NCBI RefSeq assembly: GCF_041514305.1
Contig: NZ_JBGMWH010000003.1
Coordinates: 1 to 64,000, forward strand
Length of the DNA: 64,000 bases
Direction: 5' to 3'
DNA from: Salinarimonas chemoclinalis
GTDB lineage: Bacteria > Pseudomonadota > Alphaproteobacteria > Rhizobiales > Beijerinckiaceae
Shown here in pieces: positions 53,088-61,338 of this stretch. The translations under genes were made by a program, and so were the position numbers. The notes below the pieces were generated by a model. It searched no databases. It worked only from the letters and a program-made list of their open reading frames with translations, and was not told the DNA's origin. Each line of letters starts with the position of its first letter. Within the stretch, counting starts at the first letter, position 1.

Positions 53088-54238
53088 CCGCCGCCGCAAG
53101 CCACACCGCCACGCAGCCCCCCGCCCTCGCCTCCTTCCGTCGCGTCGTCGTCAAGGTCGGCTCGGCGCTCCTCGTCGATCGCGCGCGCGGGCGGCTCAAC
53201 GCCGCCTGGCTCGCGGCGCTGGCGGAGGACGTCGCGGAGCTGCATGCGCGCGGCGCGGACGTGCTCGTCGTCTCCTCGGGCGCGATCGCCATGGGCCGCT
53301 CCGTGCTGGCGCTGCCCGCCGGGCCGCTGCGGCTCGAGGAGAGTCAGGCCGCCGCCGCCGTCGGGCAGATCGCGCTCGCCCGCGTCTGGGCCGAGGTGCT
53401 CGGCCATCACGGCATCACCGCGGGGCAGATCCTGGTCACGCTCGGCGACACGGAGGAGCGGCGGCGCTACCTCAACGCCCGCGCCACCTTGAAGAAGCTG
53501 CTCGAGATGCGCGCCGTGCCCGTGGTCAACGAGAACGACACGGTCGCGACGACCGAGATCCGATACGGCGACAACGACCGCCTCGCCGCCCGCGTCGCCG
53601 CCATGATCGGCGCCGACCTGCTGGTGCTGTTCTCGGACGTCGACGGCCTCTACACCGCCCCCCCGGCAACCGACCCGAGCGCCACGCACATTCCCCTAGT
53701 CGAGCGGATCTCGCCCGAGATCGAGGCGATGGCGGGCGGGGCGGCGTCCGAGCTCTCGCGGGGAGGCATGCGGACCAAGATCGAGGCGGCGAAGATCGCC
53801 ACCGCGTCCGGCGCCGCCATGCTGATCGCCCACGGCGGGCCGAAGAATCCCCTGCGAGCGGTCGCCGCCGGCGCGCGCTGCACCTGGTTCGCGCCGCAAT
53901 CCTCCCCGGAGCGCGCGCGCAAGACCTGGATCGCCGGCGCGCTCGAGCCGCGCGGCACGCTCGTCGTCGACGCCGGCGCGGCCAAGGCCCTGCGCGCGGG
54001 GGCGAGCCTCCTGCCGGCGGGCGTGACGCGCGTCGAGGGCGGCTTCGCACGCGGCGACGCCGTGTGCGTGCGCGACGAGGCCGGCCGCGAGATCGCGCGC
54101 GGCCTCGTCGCCTACGACCGCGACGACGCCGGGCGCATCGCCGGACGCCGCACCGGCGAGATCGAGACGATCCTCGGGTTCCGCGGCCGCGACGCGATGA
54201 TCCACCGCGACGACCTCGCCCTCGTCGGCGACGGCTGA
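53084..54238 (+). CDS. proB: Glutamate 5-kinase
   Basis: 384 residues. Amino-acid kinase domain: RRVVVKVGSALLVD, VVSSGAIAMG, VVNENDTVATTEIRYGDNDRLAA and LSRGGMRTKIEAAKIA; a C-terminal PUA domain follows (about residues 290-380). It makes glutamyl-5-phosphate, the first step of proline synthesis, a route also used for osmoprotection. The GTG start overlaps vapC; AGGA lies at good spacing inside vapC. proA is not next to it. Confidence 0.95.
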   Translation: MTAAASHTATQPPALASFRRVVVKVGSALLVDRARGRLNAAWLAALAEDVAELHARGADVLVVSSGAIAMGRSVLALPAGPLRLEESQAAAAVGQIALARVWAEVLGHHGITAGQILVTLGDTEERRRYLNARATLKKLLEMRAVPVVNENDTVATTEIRYGDNDRLAARVAAMIGADLLVLFSDVDGLYTAPPATDPSATHIPLVERISPEIEAMAGGAASELSRGGMRTKIEAAKIATASGAAMLIAHGGPKNPLRAVAAGARCTWFAPQSSPERARKTWIAGALEPRGTLVVDAGAAKALRAGASLLPAGVTRVEGGFARGDAVCVRDEAGREIARGLVAYDRDDAGRIAGRRTGEIETILGFRGRDAMIHRDDLALVGDG

Positions 54239-54355
54239 GCGCGAGGGGACGCCTTCGCCCATTTGCCACCCCCCGCCCCGCTTGACCGCCGCCCCCGCTG
54301 CGCGCGACATCGTGCGCGAGACGCCACGCACGCGCATCCCCAGCGGAGGGCTCCC

Positions 54356-55402
54356 ATGAAGACGAATGCCGGTCGCTTCTTCGAGGACTTCACGCTCGGC
54401 GAGACGATCCGCCACGCGACGCCGCGCACGCTCACGGTGGGCGACCAGGCGCTCTACACCGCCCTCTACGGCTCGCGCTTCGCGGTCTCCTCCTCCGATC
54501 ACTTCGCCCGCTCGATCGGCTACGACCGCGCGCCGCTGGACGACCTCCTCGTCTTCCACACGGTCTTCGGCAAGACGGTTCCCGACGTCTCCCTCAACGC
54601 GGTCGCCAATCTCGGCTACGCCGAGGGGCGCTTCCTCGCGCCGGTCTATCCCGGCGACACGCTGTGGGCGGTGTCGGAGGTGATCGGGCTCAAGCAGAGC
54701 TCGAACGGCGAGACCGGGATCGTGTGGGTGCGCACCACCGGCTTCAACCAGGACGGCGCGCGGGTGCTCTCCTATTGCCGCTGGGTGCTGGTGCGCAAGC
54801 GCGACCCCGCCTCCCCGGCGCCGGAGCCGCGGGTGCCCGGCCTCGCGGCGGTGGTCGCCGCCGACGAGATCGCCCGGCACGCGCCGGCACTGACCATCGA
54901 CAGCTGGGACTTCGACCTCGCCGGCTCCGCCGACCGCTTCGGCGACTACGCCGAGGGCGAGCGGATCGACCACGTCGACGCGATGACGGTGGAGGAGGCC
55001 GAGCACCAGCTCGCCACCCGCCTCTACCAGAACACGGCACGCGTCCATTTCGACCAGATGGCCGCCGAGCAGGGCCGGTTCGGCAAGCGGCTGATCTACG
55101 GCGGGCACGTGATCTCGCTCGCCCGCGCGCTCTCCTTCAACGGGCTCGCCAACGCCTTCACGGTCGCCGCGATCAACGCCGGGCGCCACGTCGCGCCGCT
55201 CTTCGCCGGCGACACCGTGAGCGCCTGGAGCGAGGTGCTCGCCACCTGCCCGCTCGCGGGCCGCGACGACGTCGGCGCGCTGCGCCTGCGCACGGTCGCC
55301 GTGAAGAACCGCCCGAGCGGCGACTTCGCCGGCCGCGAGGGCGAGGGCCATGCCGAGGGCGTCATCCTCGATCTCGACTGGTGGGTCCTGATCCCGCGCT
55401 GA
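54356..55402 (+). CDS. mch: MaoC-family dehydratase, probable mesaconyl-CoA hydratase
   Basis: 348 residues with two hot-dog folds, the size of mesaconyl-CoA hydratase (beta-methylmalyl-CoA dehydratase) of the ethylmalonyl-CoA pathway. Start MKTNAGRFFEDFTLGETIRH and the phrase HATPRTLTVGDQALYTALYG match that family as I remember it; the C-terminal half has RLIYGGHVISLARALSFNGLANAF. It interconverts mesaconyl-CoA and beta-methylmalyl-CoA, allowing growth on C1/C2 compounds without a glyoxylate shunt. GGAGGG precedes the start. Other pathway genes are not in view, so the specific assignment is moderate. Confidence 0.8.
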   Translation: MKTNAGRFFEDFTLGETIRHATPRTLTVGDQALYTALYGSRFAVSSSDHFARSIGYDRAPLDDLLVFHTVFGKTVPDVSLNAVANLGYAEGRFLAPVYPGDTLWAVSEVIGLKQSSNGETGIVWVRTTGFNQDGARVLSYCRWVLVRKRDPASPAPEPRVPGLAAVVAADEIARHAPALTIDSWDFDLAGSADRFGDYAEGERIDHVDAMTVEEAEHQLATRLYQNTARVHFDQMAAEQGRFGKRLIYGGHVISLARALSFNGLANAFTVAAINAGRHVAPLFAGDTVSAWSEVLATCPLAGRDDVGALRLRTVAVKNRPSGDFAGREGEGHAEGVILDLDWWVLIPR

Positions 55403-55418
55403 CGCGGTTCGTCGAATA

Positions 55419-55433
55419 CGCCGAAAATCGGCG
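55419..55433 (+). terminator. Small hairpin after the hydratase gene
   Basis: CGCCGA-AAA-TCGGCG forms a 6-base stem 16 bases after the stop codon, without a U-run. It is the only termination-like signal before the TadE-like operon. Confidence 0.3.
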
Positions 55434-55547
55434 AGAAACGCCGAGATTCGTGGTCTGCGTGCAACCGAACGGAAAGCTTTCGGAGCTACCCGTGAGACCG
55501 GCGCGGCGCGCCGGCGTGCGCGCCGCCCGAACTCTCGGGGTAGAGCC

Positions 55548-56132
55548 ATGGCGCAGACAGACGCTCCTTCCATCGGACGCCGGTTCCGGCTCGGCTTCGT
55601 CAAGCGCTTCCGCGACGACGAGGAGGGCGTGACCGCGATCGAGTTCGCCTTCGTCGCGATCCCCTTCTTCGCGCTGCTGTTCGCCATCATCGAGGCGGCG
55701 CTGGTGTTCTGGACGCAGCAGGTGCTGGAGACCGCGGTCTCGGATGCCTCGCGGCGCATCTACACCGGCCAGTTCCAGGCGGAGAACCGGGCGGTCACCG
55801 ATGCAGGCGACCTGCAGACGGCCTTCAGGGCCGAGATCTGCGCGCGCGTCGTCGCGCTCTTCGACTGCGAGGGAACGCTGCGGGTCGACGTGCGCAGCTT
55901 CGGCGACTTCGACGGCGTCACCTTCGGCACGGTGCTCGACGACGAGGGGGCCATCGACGACGCCGCCTTCGGTTTCCAGAATTCCGGCGCGGGCCAGGTC
56001 GTCGTCGTGCGCGCGGCGATCGACTACCCGGTCTTCACGACGATCCTCGACGGCTCGGGCGCCAACCTCTCCAACGGGCGCCGGCTGATCATGGCGTCCG
56101 CCGCCTTCCGCAACGAGCCGTTCGGCAATTGA
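55548..56132 (+). CDS. TadE/TadG-like pilus assembly protein
   Basis: 194 residues. The motif DDEEGVTAIEFAFVAIPFFALLFAIIEAAL places a prepilin-like E-F sequence before a single membrane helix (residues about 27-52), the hallmark of TadE-type pseudopilins. The rest is extracellular and includes two Cys (AEICARVVALFDCEG). TadE/F/G proteins assist assembly of Flp pili; the other tad/flp genes are not in the window, so this pair is detached from the main locus. Confidence 0.88.
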   Translation: MAQTDAPSIGRRFRLGFVKRFRDDEEGVTAIEFAFVAIPFFALLFAIIEAALVFWTQQVLETAVSDASRRIYTGQFQAENRAVTDAGDLQTAFRAEICARVVALFDCEGTLRVDVRSFGDFDGVTFGTVLDDEGAIDDAAFGFQNSGAGQVVVVRAAIDYPVFTTILDGSGANLSNGRRLIMASAAFRNEPFGN

Positions 56133-56146
56133 GGGAGACGACGACG

Positions 56147-56755
56147 ATGACCCGTCCCGCCCGCGCCGCCCACACCGTTCGCGCCCACACCCTTCGCACC
56201 CTCGCCCGCCGCTTCGCCCGGGCGCGCGCCGGCGTCGCCGCGATCGAGTTCGCCTTCGTGCTCCCGGTGATGCTGGTGCTCTTCATCGGCATGTCGCAGG
56301 TCACGGTCGCGCTCAGCATGGACCGCAAGGTCACGCTGCTCGGGCGTACCGCCGCAGACCTGATCGGGCGCGTCGGCACCGTCACCAACGCCGACGTCCA
56401 GGGCATCATGCGCGCCGCCGCCGTCGTGCTCGAGCCCTACGACGATTCGGAGGTCTCGATCGTGCTCTCGAGCGTGGTCGTGCGCGATCCGTCCGGACCG
56501 GCCCCGATGGCGGCGCGGGTCTGCTGGAGCCGCGCCAACGCCAACGGCACGGCGCGCGCGGCCGACAGCGAGGTGCCGATCCCCGCGGGCTTCGACCAGG
56601 ACGGATCGTCCTTCATCCTGGCGGAGGTGCGGATGCCCTACCGACCGCTCTTCAGCATGGACAACCTGTTCACCACCATCAACCTGTCGGACGACACGGT
56701 CTGGCCGGTGCGCAACACCGACCAGGTCGAGCTCTCCGGCGTCGCACCCTGTTGA
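56147..56755 (+). CDS. TadE/TadG-like pilus assembly protein
   Basis: 202 residues from the ATG at 56147 (15 bases after the previous stop, GAGGGAG in between). A basic leader RTLARRFARARAG precedes VAAIEFAFVLPVMLVLFIGMSQVTVAL, again a TadE-type prepilin motif and helix. The extracellular region has Cys in ARVCWSR and the terminal VAPC. Operonic with the preceding paralogue; convergent with upp. Confidence 0.88.
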   Translation: MTRPARAAHTVRAHTLRTLARRFARARAGVAAIEFAFVLPVMLVLFIGMSQVTVALSMDRKVTLLGRTAADLIGRVGTVTNADVQGIMRAAAVVLEPYDDSEVSIVLSSVVVRDPSGPAPMAARVCWSRANANGTARAADSEVPIPAGFDQDGSSFILAEVRMPYRPLFSMDNLFTTINLSDDTVWPVRNTDQVELSGVAPC

Positions 56756-56775
56756 GGGACGGGGCCGCCGGGCCC

Positions 56776-57405
56776 TCAGCGGGTGCCGAACATCCGGTCT
56801 CCGGCGTCACCCAGACCCGGCACGATGTAGCCGTGATCGTCGAGACGCTCGTCGATCGCCGCCGTCCAGATGCGCACGTCGGGATGCGCCTCCTGCATGC
56901 GCGCGACGCCCTCGGGCGCGGCGAGCAGGCACACGAAGCGCAGGTCCCGCGCGCCGCGCCGCTTCAGGCGATCGATGGCCGCCACCGCGGAGTTCGCGGT
57001 CGCCAGCATCGGGTCGAGCACCATGACGAGCCGGTCGGCGAGGTCGGACGGGGCCTTGAAGTAGTACTCCACCGCCTGCAGGGTCTCCGGGTCGCGGTAC
57101 AAGCCGATATGGGCGACGCGGGCGGAGGGCACGAGGTCGAGCATTCCGTCGAGGAAGCCGACGCCGGCGCGCAGGATCGGCGCGAAGACGAGCTTCTTGC
57201 CGGCGATCTGCGGCGCCTGCATCGAGGCGAGCGGCGTCTCCACGCCGACGTGCTCGAGCGGCAGGTCGCGGGTGACCTCGTAGCAGAGCAGCATGCCGAT
57301 CTCGTTGAGGAGCTGGCGGAAGCCCTTGGTGGAGCGCTCCTTGGCGCGCATCAGGGTCAGCTTGTGCTGGACCAGCGGGTGATCGACGACCGTGACGCCC
57401 TGCAT
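56776..57405 (-). CDS. upp: Uracil phosphoribosyltransferase
   Basis: 209 residues. HPLVQHKLTLMR, PILRAGVGFLDGML, the PRPP loop VLDPMLATANSAV and C-terminal VPGLGDAGDRMFGT identify Upp, the uracil salvage enzyme converting uracil and PRPP to UMP. GAGGAG lies 7 bases before the ATG at 57403-57405, favouring it over an ATG 15 bases upstream. Confidence 0.97.
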   Translation of the reverse strand: MQGVTVVDHPLVQHKLTLMRAKERSTKGFRQLLNEIGMLLCYEVTRDLPLEHVGVETPLASMQAPQIAGKKLVFAPILRAGVGFLDGMLDLVPSARVAHIGLYRDPETLQAVEYYFKAPSDLADRLVMVLDPMLATANSAVAAIDRLKRRGARDLRFVCLLAAPEGVARMQEAHPDVRIWTAAIDERLDDHGYIVPGLGDAGDRMFGTR

Positions 57406-57582
57406 GTGCGTGCTCCTCATCTCGACGGCTCGGCGCCCGGTATCCCGGGCCTTCCGGTCCCTCCTAGCCCATGGCGGGCGGCGAGGGAACGGAGGATGGA
57501 CGGGCGGGGACACGCGCGGCCGCAACCCGGCGCCCGGCCGGGCGTTCCGCGGTTCTTCGGCGTTCAGCGAGAGGAGGACACG

Positions 57583-58173
57583 ATGGCGGACGAGATCACG
57601 CGGACCCGTGCGCCCGGCGGGCGACGCATCGCCGGCGGCTTCCTCGGCGGCTTCCTCGGCGCGCTCGCGGGCGCCCTCCTCCTCGCCGCGCCGGCGCTGG
57701 CGGAGCCCGCGCGCACGACCGCGGACCTGAACCTGCGCGCGGGGCCCGGCACGGGCTACGCCGTCGTCGCCTTCATGCCGCGGGGCAGCCTCGTCGACGT
57801 GCGGACCTGCGAGCGCGCCTGGTGCGAGGTCGGCCATCGCGGGCGCGTCGGCTGGGTGAGCCGCCGCCATCTGCGCCTGGGCGCAGCGCCCGGCCCGATC
57901 CGGCCTGGTCCGATCCGGCCCGACCCCCTGCCTCCGCCGCCGCGCGCCGAGCGCCCGCGTCCGTCGCCCGCGGCCTGCGACGCGCAGCGGGCGCGCTGGC
58001 TGCTCGGCGAGCGGGCGAGCGAGCGACGGCTCGAGGCGGCGCTCGACGCCTCCGGCGCACGGCGGCTGCGGGTCGAGGAGCCGGGCTTCGCCTACACGCA
58101 GGAATTCCGCGAGGACCGGCTCACCGTCCGGGTCGACCGCCGCGACGTCGTCGTCGAGGTCGCCTGCCGCTGA
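57583..58173 (+). CDS. Secreted SH3-domain protein with C-terminal I78-type inhibitor domain
   Basis: 196 residues. A signal peptide (to about residue 40, ending ALAEPA) is followed by a bacterial SH3 domain (LNLRAGPGTGYAVVAFMPRGS...WCEVGHRGRVGWV), a proline-rich linker with a repeated GPIRP unit, and a C-terminal domain starting CDAQRARWLLGERAS with REDRLTVRVDRRDVVVEVACR in parts, which reads as a peptidase inhibitor I78 domain. The protein is probably periplasmic or wall-associated, binding peptidoglycan and restraining a serine protease; this pairing of roles is inference. GAGAGGAGG precedes the start. Confidence 0.78.
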   Translation: MADEITRTRAPGGRRIAGGFLGGFLGALAGALLLAAPALAEPARTTADLNLRAGPGTGYAVVAFMPRGSLVDVRTCERAWCEVGHRGRVGWVSRRHLRLGAAPGPIRPGPIRPDPLPPPPRAERPRPSPAACDAQRARWLLGERASERRLEAALDASGARRLRVEEPGFAYTQEFREDRLTVRVDRRDVVVEVACR

Positions 58174-58207
58174 GCGTGGTGGCGCCATCCGCGGCTCGAC
58201 ATCGGCA

Positions 58208-61189
58208 TCACTCGGCCGCCGCCGCCGCGCGCTCCACCAGCGGCACGTCGAGGGTGAAGGTCAGACCCTCGGGGTCGAAGCGCATGTCGACGTCGGAGCT
58301 GAACTGGCCGCCGAGCATGTGGCGCAGGAGCCGCGTGCCGAAGCCCTGGCGCGTCGGCGGCCGCACCGGGGGGCCGCCGCGCTCGACCCAGGTCAGCCGC
58401 AGCGAGCGGCGCCCCCCGCGCGTCTCCACGTCCCAGGAGACCCGCAGCGTGCCTGCGGAGTCCGAGAGAGATCCGTACTTGACGGCGTTGGTGACGAGCT
58501 CGTGCGCCGCCATGCCGATGGAGAGCGCGACGTCGGAGGGCAGCGCCACGTCCGGGCCGCTCATCGACACCCGCGGCGCCCCCCGCGCCCCGCCCGGGGC
58601 GAGCGGCCCCGCGCTCTCGTAGGGCGCGAGCTCCGCGACGAGCAGGTCGCGCAGGGGGATGACGCCCCAGGCGTTCTCGGTGAGCAGCGTGTGCGTGCGC
58701 GCGAGCGAGACGATGCGCGCGTTGAACGCCTCGCGGAAGGCGGCGATGTCGGTCGCGGTCCGCGCGGTGGCGTTGGCGATGGCCTGGACGGTCGCGAGCG
58801 AGTTCTTCACGCGGTGGTGGAGCTCGCGCACCATCAGCGCCTGCCGCTCCTCCGCGCGTTTGTGCTCGGTGATGTCGCTCGCCACGCACACGAGGCCGGA
58901 GACCCGGCCGCGCCCGTCGTGCATGGGCGTCTTCGAGACCTGATAGATCCGCCGCGTCCTGCCGGGCGGCGCGCCCTCCTCCTCGACGGTGGCGCCCTCG
59001 CCGGAGCGGATCACCGCCATGTCGGCGGAAAAGCCGGCGATCCCCCCCTCCGCCTCGCCGTCCGCCGCCTCCTCGTTACCGGTCCGGCCGACGAGCCGCT
59101 CCGCCGGCGTGCCGACGATCTCGGCCAGCGCCGGGTTGACGAAGGCGAAGCGGCCCTTGGCGTCGCGCACCCAGATCGGGTCGGGCGCCGTCTCGCCGAT
59201 GACGCGCAGCAAGTCGACCGCCCGGCGCAGCTCCTCCTCGGCCCGGCGCTCGTCGGTGACGTCGAGATGCACGCCGACGACGTGCGCGGCGCGCCCGCGG
59301 GCGTCGCGCTCGATCACGGCGCTCGAGGCGACGAAGCGGATCTCGCCGGACGGGCGCACGACACGGAACACCGTGCGGTAGGGCCGCTCCCCGGCGATGG
59401 CGGCGTCGAGCGCCTCCCGGATCGTGCCCCGATCCTCGGGGAGCACGAACTGCAGCCAGTCCGCCTGGAGCGCGAGCGCCCGCGGCTCGACGCCGAAGAT
59501 CTCCGCGGTGCGCTCGGAGACGATGCAGCGGCCGGTGTCGAGGGCGACCTCCCAGGCGCCGAGCCGCCCGGCCTCGATGGCGAGCCGCAGGCGCTCCTCG
59601 CTCTCGCGCAGCGAGGCGCTCGCGCGCTCGCGCTCGGTGACGTCGAGCGCCGAGACCACGAGGCGCGAGACCCGCCCGTCGGCGTCGCGCAGGGGTGCGA
59701 CCTGCAGGTCGAGGACGATTCGCGTGCCGTCGGCGAGGGGAACCTCGAGGTCGGTGCGGGGCGCGTCGCCCGCCGCGGCGTCGCGCACCAGCCGGCGCAG
59801 GGCCTCGCGCGCGGGCGCATCGCCGCCCCCGGGTAGGATCTCCCAGAGCCGGCGCCCCAGCGCCTCCCGACGGGCGCGGCCGATGACGCGCAGGGGGCCG
59901 CGGTTGATGTCGACGAGCGTTCCGTCGGGCTCCAGCACGGCGACGAGGGCGATGAGGTTGTCGAGCGTCTCGGTCAGCCGCCGCTCCGAGGCCGCGAGGG
60001 CGGCGGAGCGATCGTGCAGGTCCCGCGCCGCCTGCGCCAGCGTCTCGCCGACCTCGTTCGCCTCGCGCACGGAGGTGACCACGGGGTCGGGCGTCGCCCC
60101 CTGGCCGACGAGCCGCGCCATGCGCCGAACGCGGCGGATCGCGGCGGCGGCGCGTCGCCCGAACACGGCCGCGAGCCCGCCGGCCAGGGCGACGAGGATC
60201 AGCCCGAGCATCGCGATCGTGCCGAGCATCGTGCGCGCGGAGGCGTAGGCGACGCTCTCGGGCACGAGGACGAGGACCGTCCATTGCCCCAGCCGCGTGC
60301 GGGCGTGGCCGAACAGGCTCGGCACGCCGTCCCGCGTCGCCGCCCGGAACACGCCCGGCGGTCCCGCCGTGCGCTCGAGCAGGGTCTCGGGCGCCCGGTC
60401 GCCGACGTAGTCCGGGTGATCGCGCGAACGTGTGAGCACGACGGCGCGGCGGTCGAACAGCACCGCGACGAGCGGCTCGCGGATCCCGAGGCCGTGGAGC
60501 AGGGTGGCGGCAGGCAGCGCGATGCTGACGAGGGCGGGCACCGTGTCGTCGACGAGGGTGCGCGCGCTGACCGTCACGATCGGCTCGCCGGGCGCGCCCG
60601 CACCGGCATCGGCGACGACGAGGTCGGAGACCACGGCGCCGCCCGGCGACAACCGCTCCCAGGCGTAGGCCTGGTCCGGCGGGGCGGGCAGCGCGCTGCG
60701 GGGCAGGCGCGTGTCGAGCAGGCGCTCGCCGTCGCGCGTGGTCACCAGCACGGCGGCCTCGGCGGCCCCGATGGCGCCCATGGCCCGGCCCGCGAAGACC
60801 TCGAGGCGTCCCTCGGCGAGGGCGGGATCGGTGGCGAGCGCCCGCGCGGCCGCGGCGAGGCCGGCGAGCTCGCGGTCCACGGCGGCGGCGATCTCGACCG
60901 CGCGGCTCTCGGTCGAGCGCTCGTAGCGCGCCTCTTCGCCCTGCGCCACCCACCACATCAGGATGGCGACGAAGACGAAGACGGGCGCCGTCAGCGCCGC
61001 GCCGAAGACGGCGAGGTGCCAGACGAGCGGGCGGCCGCGCCGTGTCGCGCTCGCAGTCGCGCTCCCTCTCGCGCTCAACCTCTCCCCCGTGTCGCTCGCT
61101 CGACGGACCCCGCGGCACCATGCGGGCGGGCGCCCGGTTTTGCAACAACGCGCCGGGCGCGCGGTCGGCCCCGCGGCGCGCCGCCTCAT
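58208..61189 (-). CDS. PAS-domain HWE sensor histidine kinase
   Basis: About 993 residues; the N-terminus is uncertain (an ATG 129 bases upstream is also in frame, neither has a good ribosome-binding site). Helices at about 55-82 and 321-343 bracket a periplasmic sensor domain, followed by a HAMP-like linker, three PAS domains (about 400-525, 530-650, 655-790) and the HWE core MVRELHHRVKNSLATVQAIAN with HATPase IGMAAHELVTNAVKYGS. HWE kinases are typical of alphaproteobacteria and often feed the general stress response. No receiver gene adjoins it. Confidence 0.9.
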   Translation of the reverse strand: MRRRAAGPTARPARCCKTGRPPAWCRGVRRASDTGERLSARGSATASATRRGRPLVWHLAVFGAALTAPVFVFVAILMWWVAQGEEARYERSTESRAVEIAAAVDRELAGLAAAARALATDPALAEGRLEVFAGRAMGAIGAAEAAVLVTTRDGERLLDTRLPRSALPAPPDQAYAWERLSPGGAVVSDLVVADAGAGAPGEPIVTVSARTLVDDTVPALVSIALPAATLLHGLGIREPLVAVLFDRRAVVLTRSRDHPDYVGDRAPETLLERTAGPPGVFRAATRDGVPSLFGHARTRLGQWTVLVLVPESVAYASARTMLGTIAMLGLILVALAGGLAAVFGRRAAAAIRRVRRMARLVGQGATPDPVVTSVREANEVGETLAQAARDLHDRSAALAASERRLTETLDNLIALVAVLEPDGTLVDINRGPLRVIGRARREALGRRLWEILPGGGDAPAREALRRLVRDAAAGDAPRTDLEVPLADGTRIVLDLQVAPLRDADGRVSRLVVSALDVTERERASASLRESEERLRLAIEAGRLGAWEVALDTGRCIVSERTAEIFGVEPRALALQADWLQFVLPEDRGTIREALDAAIAGERPYRTVFRVVRPSGEIRFVASSAVIERDARGRAAHVVGVHLDVTDERRAEEELRRAVDLLRVIGETAPDPIWVRDAKGRFAFVNPALAEIVGTPAERLVGRTGNEEAADGEAEGGIAGFSADMAVIRSGEGATVEEEGAPPGRTRRIYQVSKTPMHDGRGRVSGLVCVASDITEHKRAEERQALMVRELHHRVKNSLATVQAIANATARTATDIAAFREAFNARIVSLARTHTLLTENAWGVIPLRDLLVAELAPYESAGPLAPGGARGAPRVSMSGPDVALPSDVALSIGMAAHELVTNAVKYGSLSDSAGTLRVSWDVETRGGRRSLRLTWVERGGPPVRPPTRQGFGTRLLRHMLGGQFSSDVDMRFDPEGLTFTLDVPLVERAAAAAE

Positions 61190-61338
61190 CAGAAAGTCTG
61201 GACTTGCCCCCGGGCACACCGCGGGTACTAATAGGCCGCGAAACGGTGAGAACGCGGCCGACCGCGCATCCGGAGAGGGAACACGAGCGTGCTCAGAGGC
61301 CGAAAACGGCCCGCGCACGCGGAGAGAGGGAGAAGCCC

